Assembly: GCA_914767885.1 (NCBI GenBank)
Contig: CAJZBQ010000004.1
Location: forward strand, 1,217,001-1,281,000
DNA length: 64,000 nucleotides
Direction of reading: 5' to 3'
From: Blepharisma stoltei
Lineage: Eukaryota > Ciliophora > Heterotrichea > Heterotrichida > Blepharismidae
Shown: piece after piece, positions 32,816-42,717 of the stretch
Position numbering within the stretch: position 1 is the stretch's first letter
How the letters are laid out: each line of letters starts with the position of its first letter
Position numbers and translations under genes: made by a program
The notes under the pieces: generated by a model
Database searches by the model: none
What the model saw: the letters and a program-made list of their open reading frames with translations, nothing else
Told to the model about the DNA's origin: nothing

Positions 32816-33966
32816 TTAAAAAGTGGCTCTGTAAAACAAAATATATCCACATGGAACTGACCCAATTTCTTTAGATGACCCAAAAATGTGTTGGATTAAG
32901 GCTTCATCAACTTTTTCTACGTAATCGTCGTCAAATCTTATCCAATGCCCATGACTCTTAACAATTGCCATATAATGCCCATATTGAAATCCTGGGCCTA
33001 AATGCACAATGCATGCAAATAGCTCATAAAGTTTTTCTGGGCAATTATCAACTGTATTATTTAGCCTTAATTGGCTTGGAAACGCTACTCTATATGATAA
33101 TTTTGTATATCTTCTAATTTCTTTATTCAAAATTAATATTTTTTTAAAAATTTATAGTAATTTTTTTTCTAAAAAAAAAAAAAATTAATTTAATTTATGT
33201 TTTATAATGCAAATTTACTAGAAATCTCATTATAATTTATCATAAAATATTTAAAAAAAATTATCAATGGCCATAGAGTAAGTTCATCTGAATATTTAAA
33301 CCTTTTTAAATGACAAATCAAAATATTCGGTGGGTCTTTTATCAGAGTCCTCGTCTGTGCTTCCTGTTTGCACGCACAAGTTTCACAGTAAAATTTATCA
33401 GCTCCACTTAAAGTTTCTATTTCAGAATACCGCTTCAGAGAAGAAAGAATTGAGCAATTTTGTTTGACGTCAAGACTCAGATCCATAAAAACTTCATCTC
33501 TATGTGTGACATTTTGACAGCAAAGGCATTTCGTCTGCGTTGTGAATTTCCCTTCAAAGAGCTGCTGAACCCAAGATTGGGAGCCTTGAGCTTTCAGTTC
33601 TTCGTCTAGTCTATTGATAAGTCATATTAAAAATTCATGAGAATCATGATGATCATCGTTATCGAATAATTCGTTGAGAACTTTGCATTTTGACATGACG
33701 TTTTTGGTACTCATAACCCCTGTTTTCCGCTTAGAAGTAATCATAGTGATATACAGTTCTTGAAGTTGTGACATCACGGTATCACGGGATGCGATTTTTT
33801 GATTGATCAAATATTTGCGAAAATCTTGGCAAAAGTATAAGGCTTGGAGCACAGAGTTGGCATAGCAGATATTGTCTTTGTTTTCAAAGCCTAAATAGCG
33901 CTCTGGAAGCTCTTCGCCGCATTGTTCGAAATCTTTTTCAATTTTGCTTGGTCCGGTCCCTCCCAT
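32816..33966 (-). CDS. Ubiquitin-specific protease, USP12/46 type, one IES
   Basis: ATG 33966 to TAA 32816, 328 aa after IES removal. Cys box NICYANSVLQALYF, a FLIWLINRLDEE segment (Trp is TGA), two CxxC pairs (CLCC, CETC) for the zinc ribbon, HLKRFKYSDELRRYTKLSYR, and the His box GHYMAIVKSHGHWIRFDDD. Length and order match USP12/46, deubiquitinases that act with WD-repeat partners. The N-terminus MGGTGPSK could be myristoylated. Confidence 0.93.
33115..33278. other. IES, 164 bp
   Basis: TA 33115/33279 joins KYSDEL to RRYTKLSYR, the expected USP sequence. Confidence 0.92.
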
Positions 33967-34333
33967 ACTCAGATTCCAATAGCAGATTATATATGGAATT
34001 TATTGAGGTTTTTCTGGGTAGGGCAGGGAAATTTATTAGTGGAATTTTAGATTATTGTAAAATATTGAGATGTGTCTAGGAGTATTTATTAGTAATTAAT
34101 ATGAAACTCTGCCAATTGAAACATGCTATTTTTAAGAAATAAATATATATTTTTTTGAATTTAGCGTGAAAAATATTATAAAAATATTTCTTAATATAAC
34201 CTAGTATGAAATTCTTTAAATTATTAACCGCGTCTTTATCAAATTTATAATTTAAATCTAATATTTTAATTTTTCCTTACAATTGTAATTAAACCGCTCA
34301 TTATATCATATTTTCTCACAATTTTTCAATAAT
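33967..34333. other. Intergenic AT-rich spacer
   Basis: Divergent promoter region between the USP gene and the coiled-coil gene; nothing else recognisable. Confidence 0.5.
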
Positions 34334-35930
34334 ATGTTTTCTTTCTCAATTTCTAAATTTTTGAAGCCTGACAGGGTCGTCCCTCATGACGAGGAAACAT
34401 ATTATATGACTGAAGCTGAGGCCAAAGAGCTAACTCCCCCCCTCTGTGAGTGAACAAAACCATTAGAAAATCCCTATTTTTTGCTCAAAAACCACCCTCA
34501 ATGAATGAACAAAAAATTTTTTTAATAGAAAAATTTTTTATGGGAAAAGATTTTGATATATGAGTGATAACTATTATCATGAAATCTCTAGCTAATTCTG
34601 TTTAATTTTAAACAAATTGCGTTTTTAAAACATAAATTTTACAAATTAAATTAATATTTACCTTCCAATTTTAGAGAAGTGGGATTTTTTAAAATTTCGA
34701 AAAAAATGTTTTTTTATAAAATTTATATATAATATTTTGGCTTAATTTCTGATCGACTCCCACGAGCCAAAAATGGGTTTTCATGTGGAATTTCTGGATT
34801 TTCACGCGTGAAATCCATCTTTGGCTCGTGGGAGCAGGTCAGAAATTAAAGCAACTAATTATATAAAATTTTTTTAAAAAAAAAATTAACCTAAAAATAT
34901 TTTGCTCACTCACGAAGGGGAAGGGGGGAGTAAGTGTCGGCTTTAACCAACAACTAAAACAATGCTCGGTCCAAATAGAAGAATTCAATAATAGAAATCA
35001 AAGTCTAAAGGAAAAGCTCCTACAAACTTCAAAGAGAAACAAAAAAATGCAGGAAAACACTGCACAGAAAGAAGAAGAGCTGAAGCATATGGAAAATGAT
35101 TTAATAAACAGAAAACAATACCTAGAGCAACTGGAAGCACGCCTAAATCAGTCCAGCCAAGACATTACAAACGAAAACTGGAAAGAAGGCATAGTATAAT
35201 AATAAAATGGTCACGTATAGAATTAGTTCTTTTCTAAACTATTCCCCTCTGCAGATTTTCCAGTTTTTTATCCACAATGCTTATATGGATCACCACATAG
35301 GGTATTTTAGCTGGCAAGATAAAAGGAGGGATATGACTTTTACTGTTTGATTCACCTGAAGAGGGTGACCTTAGGCGAAATATCAAGTTAAGAGCGAGGT
35401 CAATGTGGCCAGTGAAGACTTTATGACCTTTTTGGGGTGCCCTCTGGATACTTGCTTGGCAAGCTGCCGGCATCATCAGCTGGGAGCTAAAAGGAGTTCT
35501 AATATTACACCCTGCAGAAGAGAATGCTACTTTAAAAAATCTGAAATGATTAAGATTAAGAAAAGAAGACATTGAACAAGCCAAAATTTCTATAGAAAAT
35601 TCCTCATACGACCGCCTACGAACTAATATTTTTTCCCTCCTCAACCATCTTAAAGATCTTGAAGCCCAAAAACTTTCCTTGCAAACTGAAAATGAAATAA
35701 TCAACAAGAAAATCACGGAAACCAAAGAAAAAGAATACAGGCCTCTGGAGTGTAAAAACTGCAAAAGTATTTTCATTCCAATCCAAAACCATGATATGGC
35801 CTGCAGCTATCATCCTGGGAAGCTAAAATATTATTCTTGCAGAGGCTGTGGAGAAGACGCCTATATGAACTGCTGCCTAAAATGCAAAAAATGCTCTGAA
35901 GGCTGTAAAATCAGCCACCACGTTGCATAA
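34334..35930 (+). CDS. Coiled-coil protein with C-terminal CHORD-like zinc domain, two inserts
   Basis: ATG 34334 (MFSFSISKFLKPDRVVPHDE), long coiled coils on both sides of the second insert (QLEARLNQSSQDI; DLEAQKLSLQTENEIINKK), then a Cys/His module: CKNCKSIFIPIQNHDMACSY, HPGKLKYYSCRGCGED and CCLKCKKC..GC..SHH, ending TAA 35928. The CxxC...C.YHPG...C..C pattern resembles CHORD zinc-binding domains. Trp in NLKWLRL is TGA. Function unknown. The extent of the second insert is unsettled. Confidence 0.78.
34431..34930. mobile_element. Family-1 MITE as IES, 500 bp, with nested palindrome
   Basis: Ends TAACTCCCCCCCTCTGTGAG ... CACGAAGGGGAAGGGGGGAG. The join gives EAKELSVGFNQQLK. A palindrome lies at 34742-34848. 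Confidence 0.9.
34742..34848. mobile_element. Palindrome nested in the MITE
   Basis: Arms TTAATTTCTGATCGACTCCC and GGGAGCAGGTCAGAAATTAA continue inward through CACGAGCCAAA / TTTGGCTCGTG, with small mismatches. It replaces a position that is plain AT in other family-1 copies. Confidence 0.85.
35192..35505. mobile_element. GC-richer insert, SINE-like head, right end unresolved
   Basis: It starts just before AATAATAAAATGGTCACG, the head motif of the SINE-like elements. Right TA 35506 keeps the coiled-coil frame; TA 35308 also does, leaving an improbably Trp-rich exon. No target duplication found. Confidence 0.55.
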
Positions 35931-36299
35931 CTCTCCCGATAAGAAGCTAAAACATTTGAAAACCTTATAGAGCACACACAAATTTTTTTTATAAAAAATC
36001 ATAATCTCCTTTAAAATTCACTAGGTCTTAAAGGGGTAGTAAGCAATAACGTTCTTTATTGCATTATGCGAAAATTAATAGGTAAATAATCAAAAAAAAG
36101 AAAAATTGTCCCGAATAAGTCAAAAAAAATAATTAAATTAATTCTGATGCCCTTTTTAAAAACCTTTCTAATAAACAGCTGAAAAATTTGAATATTTAAG
36201 CTCTTATAGATTTCTTTGAAAATTAAATTCACCATATTTCTGTCTGAATTCAAAAAATATTGTAGTTCTACTGATATAATTGATAAATATTATTATAAT
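35931..36299. other. Intergenic AT-rich spacer
   Basis: No gene supported; an upstream in-frame ATG at 36216 could extend the next gene. Confidence 0.45.
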
Positions 36300-36792
36300 A
36301 TGAGCAAAACCACAGTTGAGGCTAATAATTCAGTTATTGACCTTTCCCAGCCAAAAAAGCATTTCCGACTCTCAGACGAGAAATGCATGAACTCATATAA
36401 AAACAATAAAAAAAAATTTTAAATAAAACTATATTTATTAAAAAAATGTCAATACCAGCTCATATACAACCATTAGCTGCCAGCCTATTGATGAAAATTG
36501 TGAGTCTCGGAAATTGAATAATTTATATAAATCGCATTATGCAGAATTAATGATAATGAAGCCCCAGGAAGCGGCTAAGCTGTTTAAAAAGATCACGGAT
36601 GACAAAATAATCAGCTATAAAGAACTCTATAAAAGGGTAAACTCCTTGTTAAAAAATTTTGATAATTCTTTAGATGCAGTCAGCGTAAGAGATGACTGCT
36701 CAATACAGCCAAGTACAATAAAAATAAACAAGCCAGCACTTTCGCTTCTATTTAGAAGAAGGACAAGTGGTGGGAATACTGTTATTAACTAA
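36300..36792 (+). CDS. Unknown small protein, one IES
   Basis: ATG 36300 (MSKTTVEANNSVIDLSQPKK), 141 aa after removing 67 bp. The C-terminal half is helical (MIMKPQEAAKLFKKITDDK). No domain recognised. A start at 36216 would add 28 residues. Confidence 0.65.
36396..36462. other. Short IES, 67 bp, with 8-bp direct repeat
   Basis: Both junctions read CTCATATA. TA 36396 joined to 36463 gives KCMNSYTTISCQPID. Confidence 0.8.
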
Positions 36793-36904
36793 ATTTAAAT
36801 CAATTAGTATATACTTTTCTGAATAATCATGATAATTTTATTAAAGAGAATTTTTAATAAAAAATTCTTGAGAAAAATATTAATAAAAAAAATCTACATG
36901 AGAG

Positions 36905-39140
36905 CTAAGTTTCAGATTCTTGGGTTTTGTCTCTAATTTTTCTTAGAGTATTGCAGATACTGAATAGATATGCTTTTATTTCTATATGTTCTTTTAAGAT
37001 TTGATTCATTTTTTTATCCAAGCGATCTCTTGGAGAATCTATGCCATACATAGCTCTTTGTTTAAATCTTAACGATGACCCCCCCTTCAATCTTCATGTC
37101 TATTGCAACAAAAATGCAATTTTTTAATATAAAATTTTATATAAAAAAAATAATAATTTTCATGTCTCTTGCAACAAATTATATATATTAAAGTGGCGAC
37201 ACGTGCCAGCCTGCCCTCTTGGCGCAGCATTCCAGACCTTATGGCTAATGCGAACTGGGACGGACCCGAGCCGAGAATCAGACGCAGGCTCAAGAAGTGT
37301 ATATCCGGGCAGGTTTTGGCTGCTTTCCTGTGGTTGGAAATAGATGCGCTCAACAACGTCCTTTTGATGCGAGGACCCATGTGCATTCCTCTACAAGAAA
37401 CTGGAGTTTTTGCCCAGGCCACAGGGGAACAGTCTTTTTCGTGTAGCTGTCGAAGGAAGGTACTTTGACATCCGATAGACTCTAAGGAGCTGATCCTTGA
37501 ATCAAGCTACTCCAATTACCCGTAGGTCATTGAGACGCCTACAGCAGCGCTGTTTTATGGGGTTTTTGAGAAACTCACCTAGAGAAAAATGCATTAATTC
37601 TTTTTTATAAAAATGCTGTGTTGCAGTAGGCATGAAAATTTTTTCGAAAAATTTTTGTTGCAATAGACATGAAGATTGAGGGGGGGTCATCGTTATATTT
37701 TTTGGGATAATTTTTGTAGATTTTTAATAAAATAAAATTTTGTTTTTAAATAGAAAATAGGCATTAATTTGTAAAAAAATAGAAAAATTAATTGGAATAG
37801 GGTAACCTTTGGAATTTATATATCTCTTTTTTTACTTTTCCCAACTGCAAATCTCTGACTTCTTTTTCAATTTCCCTCTTTTTTACATACAATTTGTATC
37901 TAAATGCATTTGCAATTACACTTGCAGCCTGCTCTTGCAATTTCTTTTTAAAATTCAATCTAGACAGTAAAATTCACGCTTTTTCTTGGCCAGATTCGAA
38001 TTCTAGCGCTTGTGTCAATGTTACGATCATCATTGACACCGAAAGGATTCCTCAAATGCACGAAAGAGACCCTACAATTCTTCCAGGAAGCGTTGTAGGG
38101 TAGATGTCCCCATACCCTACCGTCGTCATTGTAATAGCGACATACCAAAAGCAATTTCCATAGTCAGAAAATTCAAACTTGCTTTCACTTTGTATAGGCC
38201 TTTCTAGTATCCTTATCCAAAACCCTGATACTAGTATCCCAATCATAAGCATCGACACAAATCCATAAGTCGGAGACTGGTTCATTAATGATTTTACTGT
38301 AAAAGAAATCCCTGGATATGAGCCGTTCAGATGATTTACTCTTTGAGATCTGCCTGACCTATATTTCGAAAACACTGAAAAAAGCCTAATTAAATGATAT
38401 TTTTCTATAAAATAAATATAGAAAAAATCTGAAAATATTATTTAAAGCCATTTTTATGATAAATAGAATAAATCCTAAGTGCACATATAATTGTGAATAT
38501 AGAATTATAAGAATACGCAATCATCACGTTGTATTTGGCATTATAATAGCTAAATGTTTCATCTCCAAGAAATCATATTGGGTGTATACAATTTAGCATA
38601 ATTTCGAAAATAAGCCAATATATCCGGCCAGACGTGACAATTGTGTCAGATGCCGTAAAAATCCCTTTCGCTTGCTCTCATCTGTGTTCTTTAATTGTCC
38701 TTCATATGATCTCAAAGAGAAGGAGCAGCGTGCTGATAGAGCATATGAAATATAAACAGTCAATTACAAATGATTTTTCATTAGCAGTATAATCATCATA
38801 AGAAAGGTCATAAAGAATTGCAGAGCTGCCAAATCCTATCATTGAGAGCAATGAGCAGGAAATCTCTGATATTTTAAGCTGCTCGAAACAGGTATCGGTT
38901 TTCCGAAAGTCTTCATGCCAAAGCTCAAATATTCTTTATTGAGTCTTTTATGGTTTTAGAATGATAGATCCATTTTATAGTAAAAATGTGATTTATTTTA
39001 GTATAATGAAAGGGATTTGTCATGAAAAAATTACTTAAATAGTATAGAGATTGCTTCAGCATTGCTTTTGAAACGCTTCTCAAGAGGCGTCTTTGTTGGA
39101 AACTCATACTTGAGTTCGGACTTTCTTCCCTCTCATACAT
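36905..39140 (-). CDS. Potassium channel, SK (small-conductance) type, three IESs
   Basis: ATG 39140 to TAG 36905; 446 aa after removing 733, 56 and 106 bp. Six TM helices, selectivity filter TMTTVGYGDIYP, then GRIVGSLSCIWGILSVSMMI and an SK-like proximal C-terminus (LLSRLNFKKKLQEQAASVIA) where SK channels bind calmodulin. At least five Trp are TGA. It would give a calcium-dependent K+ current, in ciliates linked to swimming behaviour (family knowledge). Intact pore and length suggest function. Confidence 0.93.
37070..37802. mobile_element. Family-4 MITE with SINE-like insert, next to an older IES; 733 bp
   Basis: Left TA 37070, right TA 37803; the join gives YKFQRLRFKQRAMYG. MITE termini ACGATGACCCCCCCTTCAAT and ATTGAGGGGGGGTCATCGTT end at TA 37694. 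The remaining 109 bp (37694-37802) look like the original IES. Confidence 0.9.
37186..37560 (+). mobile_element. SINE-like element nested in the family-4 MITE
   Basis: Head ATTAAAGTGGCGAC; matches the copy at 14251 over most of its length. Contains a perfect AAGGA-GCTGA-TCCTT hairpin at 37484-37498. Confidence 0.82.
38387..38442. other. Short IES, 56 bp
   Basis: TA 38387/38443 joins HKNGF to RLFSVFSKYRSG in the K+ channel. Confidence 0.85.
38930..39035. other. IES, 106 bp
   Basis: TA 38930/39036 joins QSLYYL to FELWHEDFRKT. Confidence 0.8.
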
Positions 39141-40149
39141 ATTTCCGGTATGAAATTAAAGTTATTGCTTAATACTTATTTAGATGTGGGAAAATCAATC
39201 TATGACCAACAATTTTCAACATTGGACCATTTAAATAGAAAAGAAATCACACAAAGCAAAGGATTTTATCTTTAATTTACGTGTAATCAATGACATTTTA
39301 TTAATAATTTTGAATGAAATTTATAAGCTCATGGATTTTTGCTAACTCCCCATCGATAGATGAGAAAATCTATTAGAAAAATACCTATTTTTTTGGGCTA
39401 AAAGTCACCTGAGTGAACAAACTTATTTACTTAAATTTCTTTTAGAGAAGTTCCGATGCAGCTCATACGCCACTATTTATCTCCGCATAAAGCTCCACCT
39501 CTTGCTTGCCTGTCCGGACACAACCTTCCATTGTGTTGCTCCTCACAGAAGAAGGCTTGCAGTCGTTACCCGAGGTCGGAGATGCTGGGTCAGTATGCTA
39601 TGCTGTACTACTCAACAGGTTCAACTTCCAGAAAATTCGAAAAAAAATTTTCTAGTTGAACTATCGACCAAAATGGCTCTCGGAGCCCGGAACGCAACGC
39701 CTAGTATTGCGTTTTAATTTACCTGCTTGGTCAAGTCGCAACCTCTTTACATTTCTAACTCAAGCGAGTCATGTCCCCACGAGGTAAATGACCTAAACGT
39801 GAGCATGAGGTCAGCTAAACTCAGCATTGCGCTCTACCAAGCCAAGCAAACCCGAGTCGGATACAGATTTCTGAACGCTGTCCTCCCTTCCGGGTTTCAG
39901 GGTTTCTCAATGAATCTATCGGCTAAGAGGGCAGGTTGGCTCTAAGCACAATTTTAATTTATATCCCCAGTTAGCGAATAATTAAATCTGCTAACTTCAT
40001 CTTAAAACATAAGTTTTTTTGTGAACTGAAAAAAAAATTAACCCAAGCAATTTTTTCTCGCTTATGAGAGTGAATAATATAAATAAGATTTTATAGAGAT
40101 TTGCAAGAAAAAGACATAAATTATGAATATTATGTTTTTAAGCTAAATT
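39141..40149. other. Spacer of about 1 kb occupied by mobile DNA
   Basis: No gene. A degenerate family-1 MITE begins at TA 39343 and ends near 40075, split by a SINE-like element. The rest is AT-rich. Confidence 0.7.
39440..39960 (+). mobile_element. SINE-like element (same family as 48631-49178)
   Basis: It shares GAGATGCTGGGTCA, a GAAAAT...ATTTTCT segment and the 3' end GAGGGCAGGTTGGCTCT with the prohibitin-gene insert. Not in a coding region here. Confidence 0.72.
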
Positions 40150-42610
40150 TTAATATTTTTTATTATTTGATGGAACCTCTGCTTGAAGTACAAACGATGG
40201 GTTTTTGTCAAAAGAAAGATCTTTAGAGTCAACTATCATGGTTTTATTTTGCTTAATCCCCTCCTTATCAGCAAGCTTTTTGCTCCTTTTAATGGAATTA
40301 ATTAGTTTTTTTAAAAATATTAAATCCATTTAAGTATCTACAAATGTTTTATTCGAAAAATTTTAATTAAAAAATTCATTATGATAATTATCCAAAGATT
40401 TAATTTTAATTTTTCATCAATTAGAATTAAAATATTATTAAAAAAAAAATTTAAAAGCTTTTTTTCTAGATTTATTAAAGCGAAAGAGTTAGAAGATGCC
40501 CTAGATCTAACTTTTGGTGAAGGTGCTTGCTGTCCACCTTGCTCGGTCAAAAAGAAGTAGTTTTCAAGGAGCCTTTTTTGAGAATCTATTACAATTTTAG
40601 TATAGCTTGCTCCCTTCTATGGCTCTGTATAGAGACAGAGTGACAAAGCAATCCAGAATTTGATTCCTGAACTCAGGCTGAGAAGTACTCTCTTTGTTGC
40701 TACTTCTTATGCAGAGCTATAGCAGGGAGCAAACTATATCATTTTTGTGTTTAATTTCTTTTTTATAGAGTTCCCGATTGCTATCTCTTTCTTTTATTAC
40801 TTGGTTTAATACTTCTCCAAGCTTTTCTAATGTTTTAAGGTCCTGCTCCTGATTTGAATAAATCTTTTTGATTTCTTTTTGCTTTTTTATTATCGCCTCT
40901 TGTAAGCTTTTTCCTATACCTGCAATTGGAGATAATAAGGCATTTTCTTTTATACAGCTTTTATTTACAGGAGAAGCGGCATTGTTCATGCTATCATTTT
41001 TACATTTGGCAACTGATGAGCTTCTGATTGGGGCAGTCCTATTAAGTCTATCAGCTGTTGTGCTTCTCTTTTTTGCTAAATCTTTATTGAAAATATATAT
41101 TTTAATATGGGTAAAAATTTTTAATTTGGCAGAGATGGCCTGAAATAATGACCTAACGTAATTAAGCTTCTCTTATATGGGTAAGGTATTTTCTATATAC
41201 TTTTTTGTAAACAAATTATTTGTTAACTGTATATAATTATTATCCCTCTTCGCAGTCAAAAGTTTATTGCTTGCCAGAGCTTTGAACAATCTATATAAGG
41301 CATACAGTGGAAATTTTTCCCTTTGTGGGTATTTTGGTATTTCATTTTCTAACAAAAAAATTGGCTTAATTCCTCCATTAAAATTTCCATTTTCAACATC
41401 TCTGATGAGCTTATCTTGGTTTTGAAAATTAAGAAACAGCTCAGTGCTTTCTTTTTCCATTTTTTTGATAAGTTCACTGATTATATTTTACTCTTTTGAC
41501 CTGAAATATCTTTTAGACTCAATAATAAAATCATTAATGTCTTTTGATAATAATTCAATTTTTTCTTCATACTCACATTTAACATTTTCTAATTTCCTCT
41601 TGGCTCTTTTGATCGCCAAAGTAATTATTTATAAAAACTAATTACAAAATATTTCAGAAAAAAACTTTGAAATGGAAAATATAAAATTTCTGTATTAGAT
41701 GTGCCTGCTTAAAATTTAATATATTTTATTTGAGATTTCATTATAGCCACATATATTTATTTAAAATATATTTTTTTATGGAAAAAATTTTTGCTAGCTA
41801 GCGGAGAGAGGTTAATTTTCTATTTTTTCACTAGGAGTAAGAAAAATCTGTTATTATACCTATTTTAAATATTTTTTTTAATTTTTATATAAAAATTTAA
41901 TTTGGTATTGTATCTCTAATTCTGAATATTTTCAATTTCTAAAAACCTTGTGTTGAATTCTGAATAAACTTCAGACTTAGCATCTCTTTTTGTCTCTAAT
42001 AAATAATATATATCACTGGATTGATTTTGCATAGTAGTTTTTAAGTTGAAAATGTCCCTTGCTCTACCGATTACATCATTATGTGATTTTACTATTCTAG
42101 TTTACAATAAATAGCAACTAAAAAACATTTTTTTGATAGCCAAACGTTATCTGACTTGCCAATTTAGCAAGCCATTATATTTGCCAACCAAAAATTGCTT
42201 CTTAGTGGGCTTTTCTTCATACACACATATAGCATCTCTTGAATGCATTCAGCTTCTTTTAATTTATCAGACACAAGCCTTTCAGTTTCTAATAAATTCG
42301 AGTCGTTAAATCCGCTTTCCATACTCTTCATATTCCTGCTCAAATTCTGAATCCTTTCCTTATATTTCTCCTCATTTTCTGCTTTTCTCATCTCCAAAGC
42401 CTTAATCTCCTTTTCAATTTTTTCTAACTTTTCAGTCAATTTTTTATTTCTCTTTTCAATTTCATTGCATTTCTCGATAGCTTCCACATAATTTTCAAGT
42501 CCTTTTCTTTCTTTAGAATCATTAGCACTTTTATTTGCAAGTAATACTTTTTCAGGTAGGGCTAGGAGCTTTGAGAGCTTTTTTATTTTCATCTCATAAT
42601 TGAAGTCCAT
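40150..42610 (-). CDS. Coiled-coil protein, five IESs and one 15-nt intron
   Basis: ATG 42610 (MDFNYEMKIKKLSKLLALPE) to TAA 40150. Removing five IESs and one intron gives 562 codons. Long heptad regions alternate with linkers: KKLTEKLEKIEKEIKALEM, KRAKRKLENVKCEYEEKI and KSLQEAIIKKQKEIKKIY. A central non-coiled segment around EIPKYPQREKFPLYALYRLF may fold independently. Three ORFs that look like separate genes (from 41460, 40989 and 40550) are exons of this one: their starts are internal or non-ATG and the frames match across each insert. Probably cytoskeletal; no family recognised. Confidence 0.75.
40321..40451. other. IES, 131 bp
   Basis: TA 40321/40452 joins NLEKKLL to IFLKKLINS, keeping the helix. 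Confidence 0.7.
40601..40736. mobile_element. Palindromic IES, 136 bp, TATA ends
   Basis: Imperfect hairpin TATAGCTTGCTCCC ... GGGAGCAAACTATA. Joining the outer TAs gives KHKNDTKIVIDSQK. Confidence 0.82.
41098..41175. other. Short IES, 78 bp, with direct repeat
   Basis: Both junctions read TTACCCATAT. The join gives ENTLPIYIFNKDLAKK. Confidence 0.8.
41482..41496 (-). other. 15-nt spliceosomal intron
   Basis: On the minus strand GTAAAATATAATCAG, with in-frame TAA. Removal joins FRSK to DELIKKMEK. Confidence 0.85.
41622..41926. mobile_element. IES, 305 bp, with degenerate family-1-like end
   Basis: TA 41622/41927 joins RFLEIEN to TLAIKRAKRK. The interior carries CTAGCGGAGAGAGGTTAAT and ACTAGGAGTAAG, reminiscent of decayed MITE termini. 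Confidence 0.72.
42093..42202. other. IES, 110 bp (or 113)
   Basis: TA 42093 (or 42090)/42203 joins MKKSPL to VKSHNDVIGRAR. Confidence 0.72.
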
Positions 42611-42717
42611 TTTAATATATCAAAAATCTCTATTAAGTATCACCTGGCAGTCCTAATTTTTTTAATTAGTGAGTCTACACATTTATTTAGGCAGTTTCTA
42701 AAAGATTTAAAAATATT

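Noticed and set aside
35320-35500. Extra Trp-rich exon (SMWPVKTLWPFWGALWIL)
   Set aside because: It is open only because TGA and TGG are both read as Trp; composition is abnormal and the segment is GC-rich like the SINE-type inserts. Not fully excluded.
35234-35776. Minus-strand ORF of 180 codons
   Set aside because: It runs antisense to the coiled-coil/CHORD-like gene and across an insert; no recognisable protein features.
39456-39945. ORFs of 67-72 codons
   Set aside because: They lie in a SINE-like element related to 48631-49178, whose frames are not conserved between the copies.
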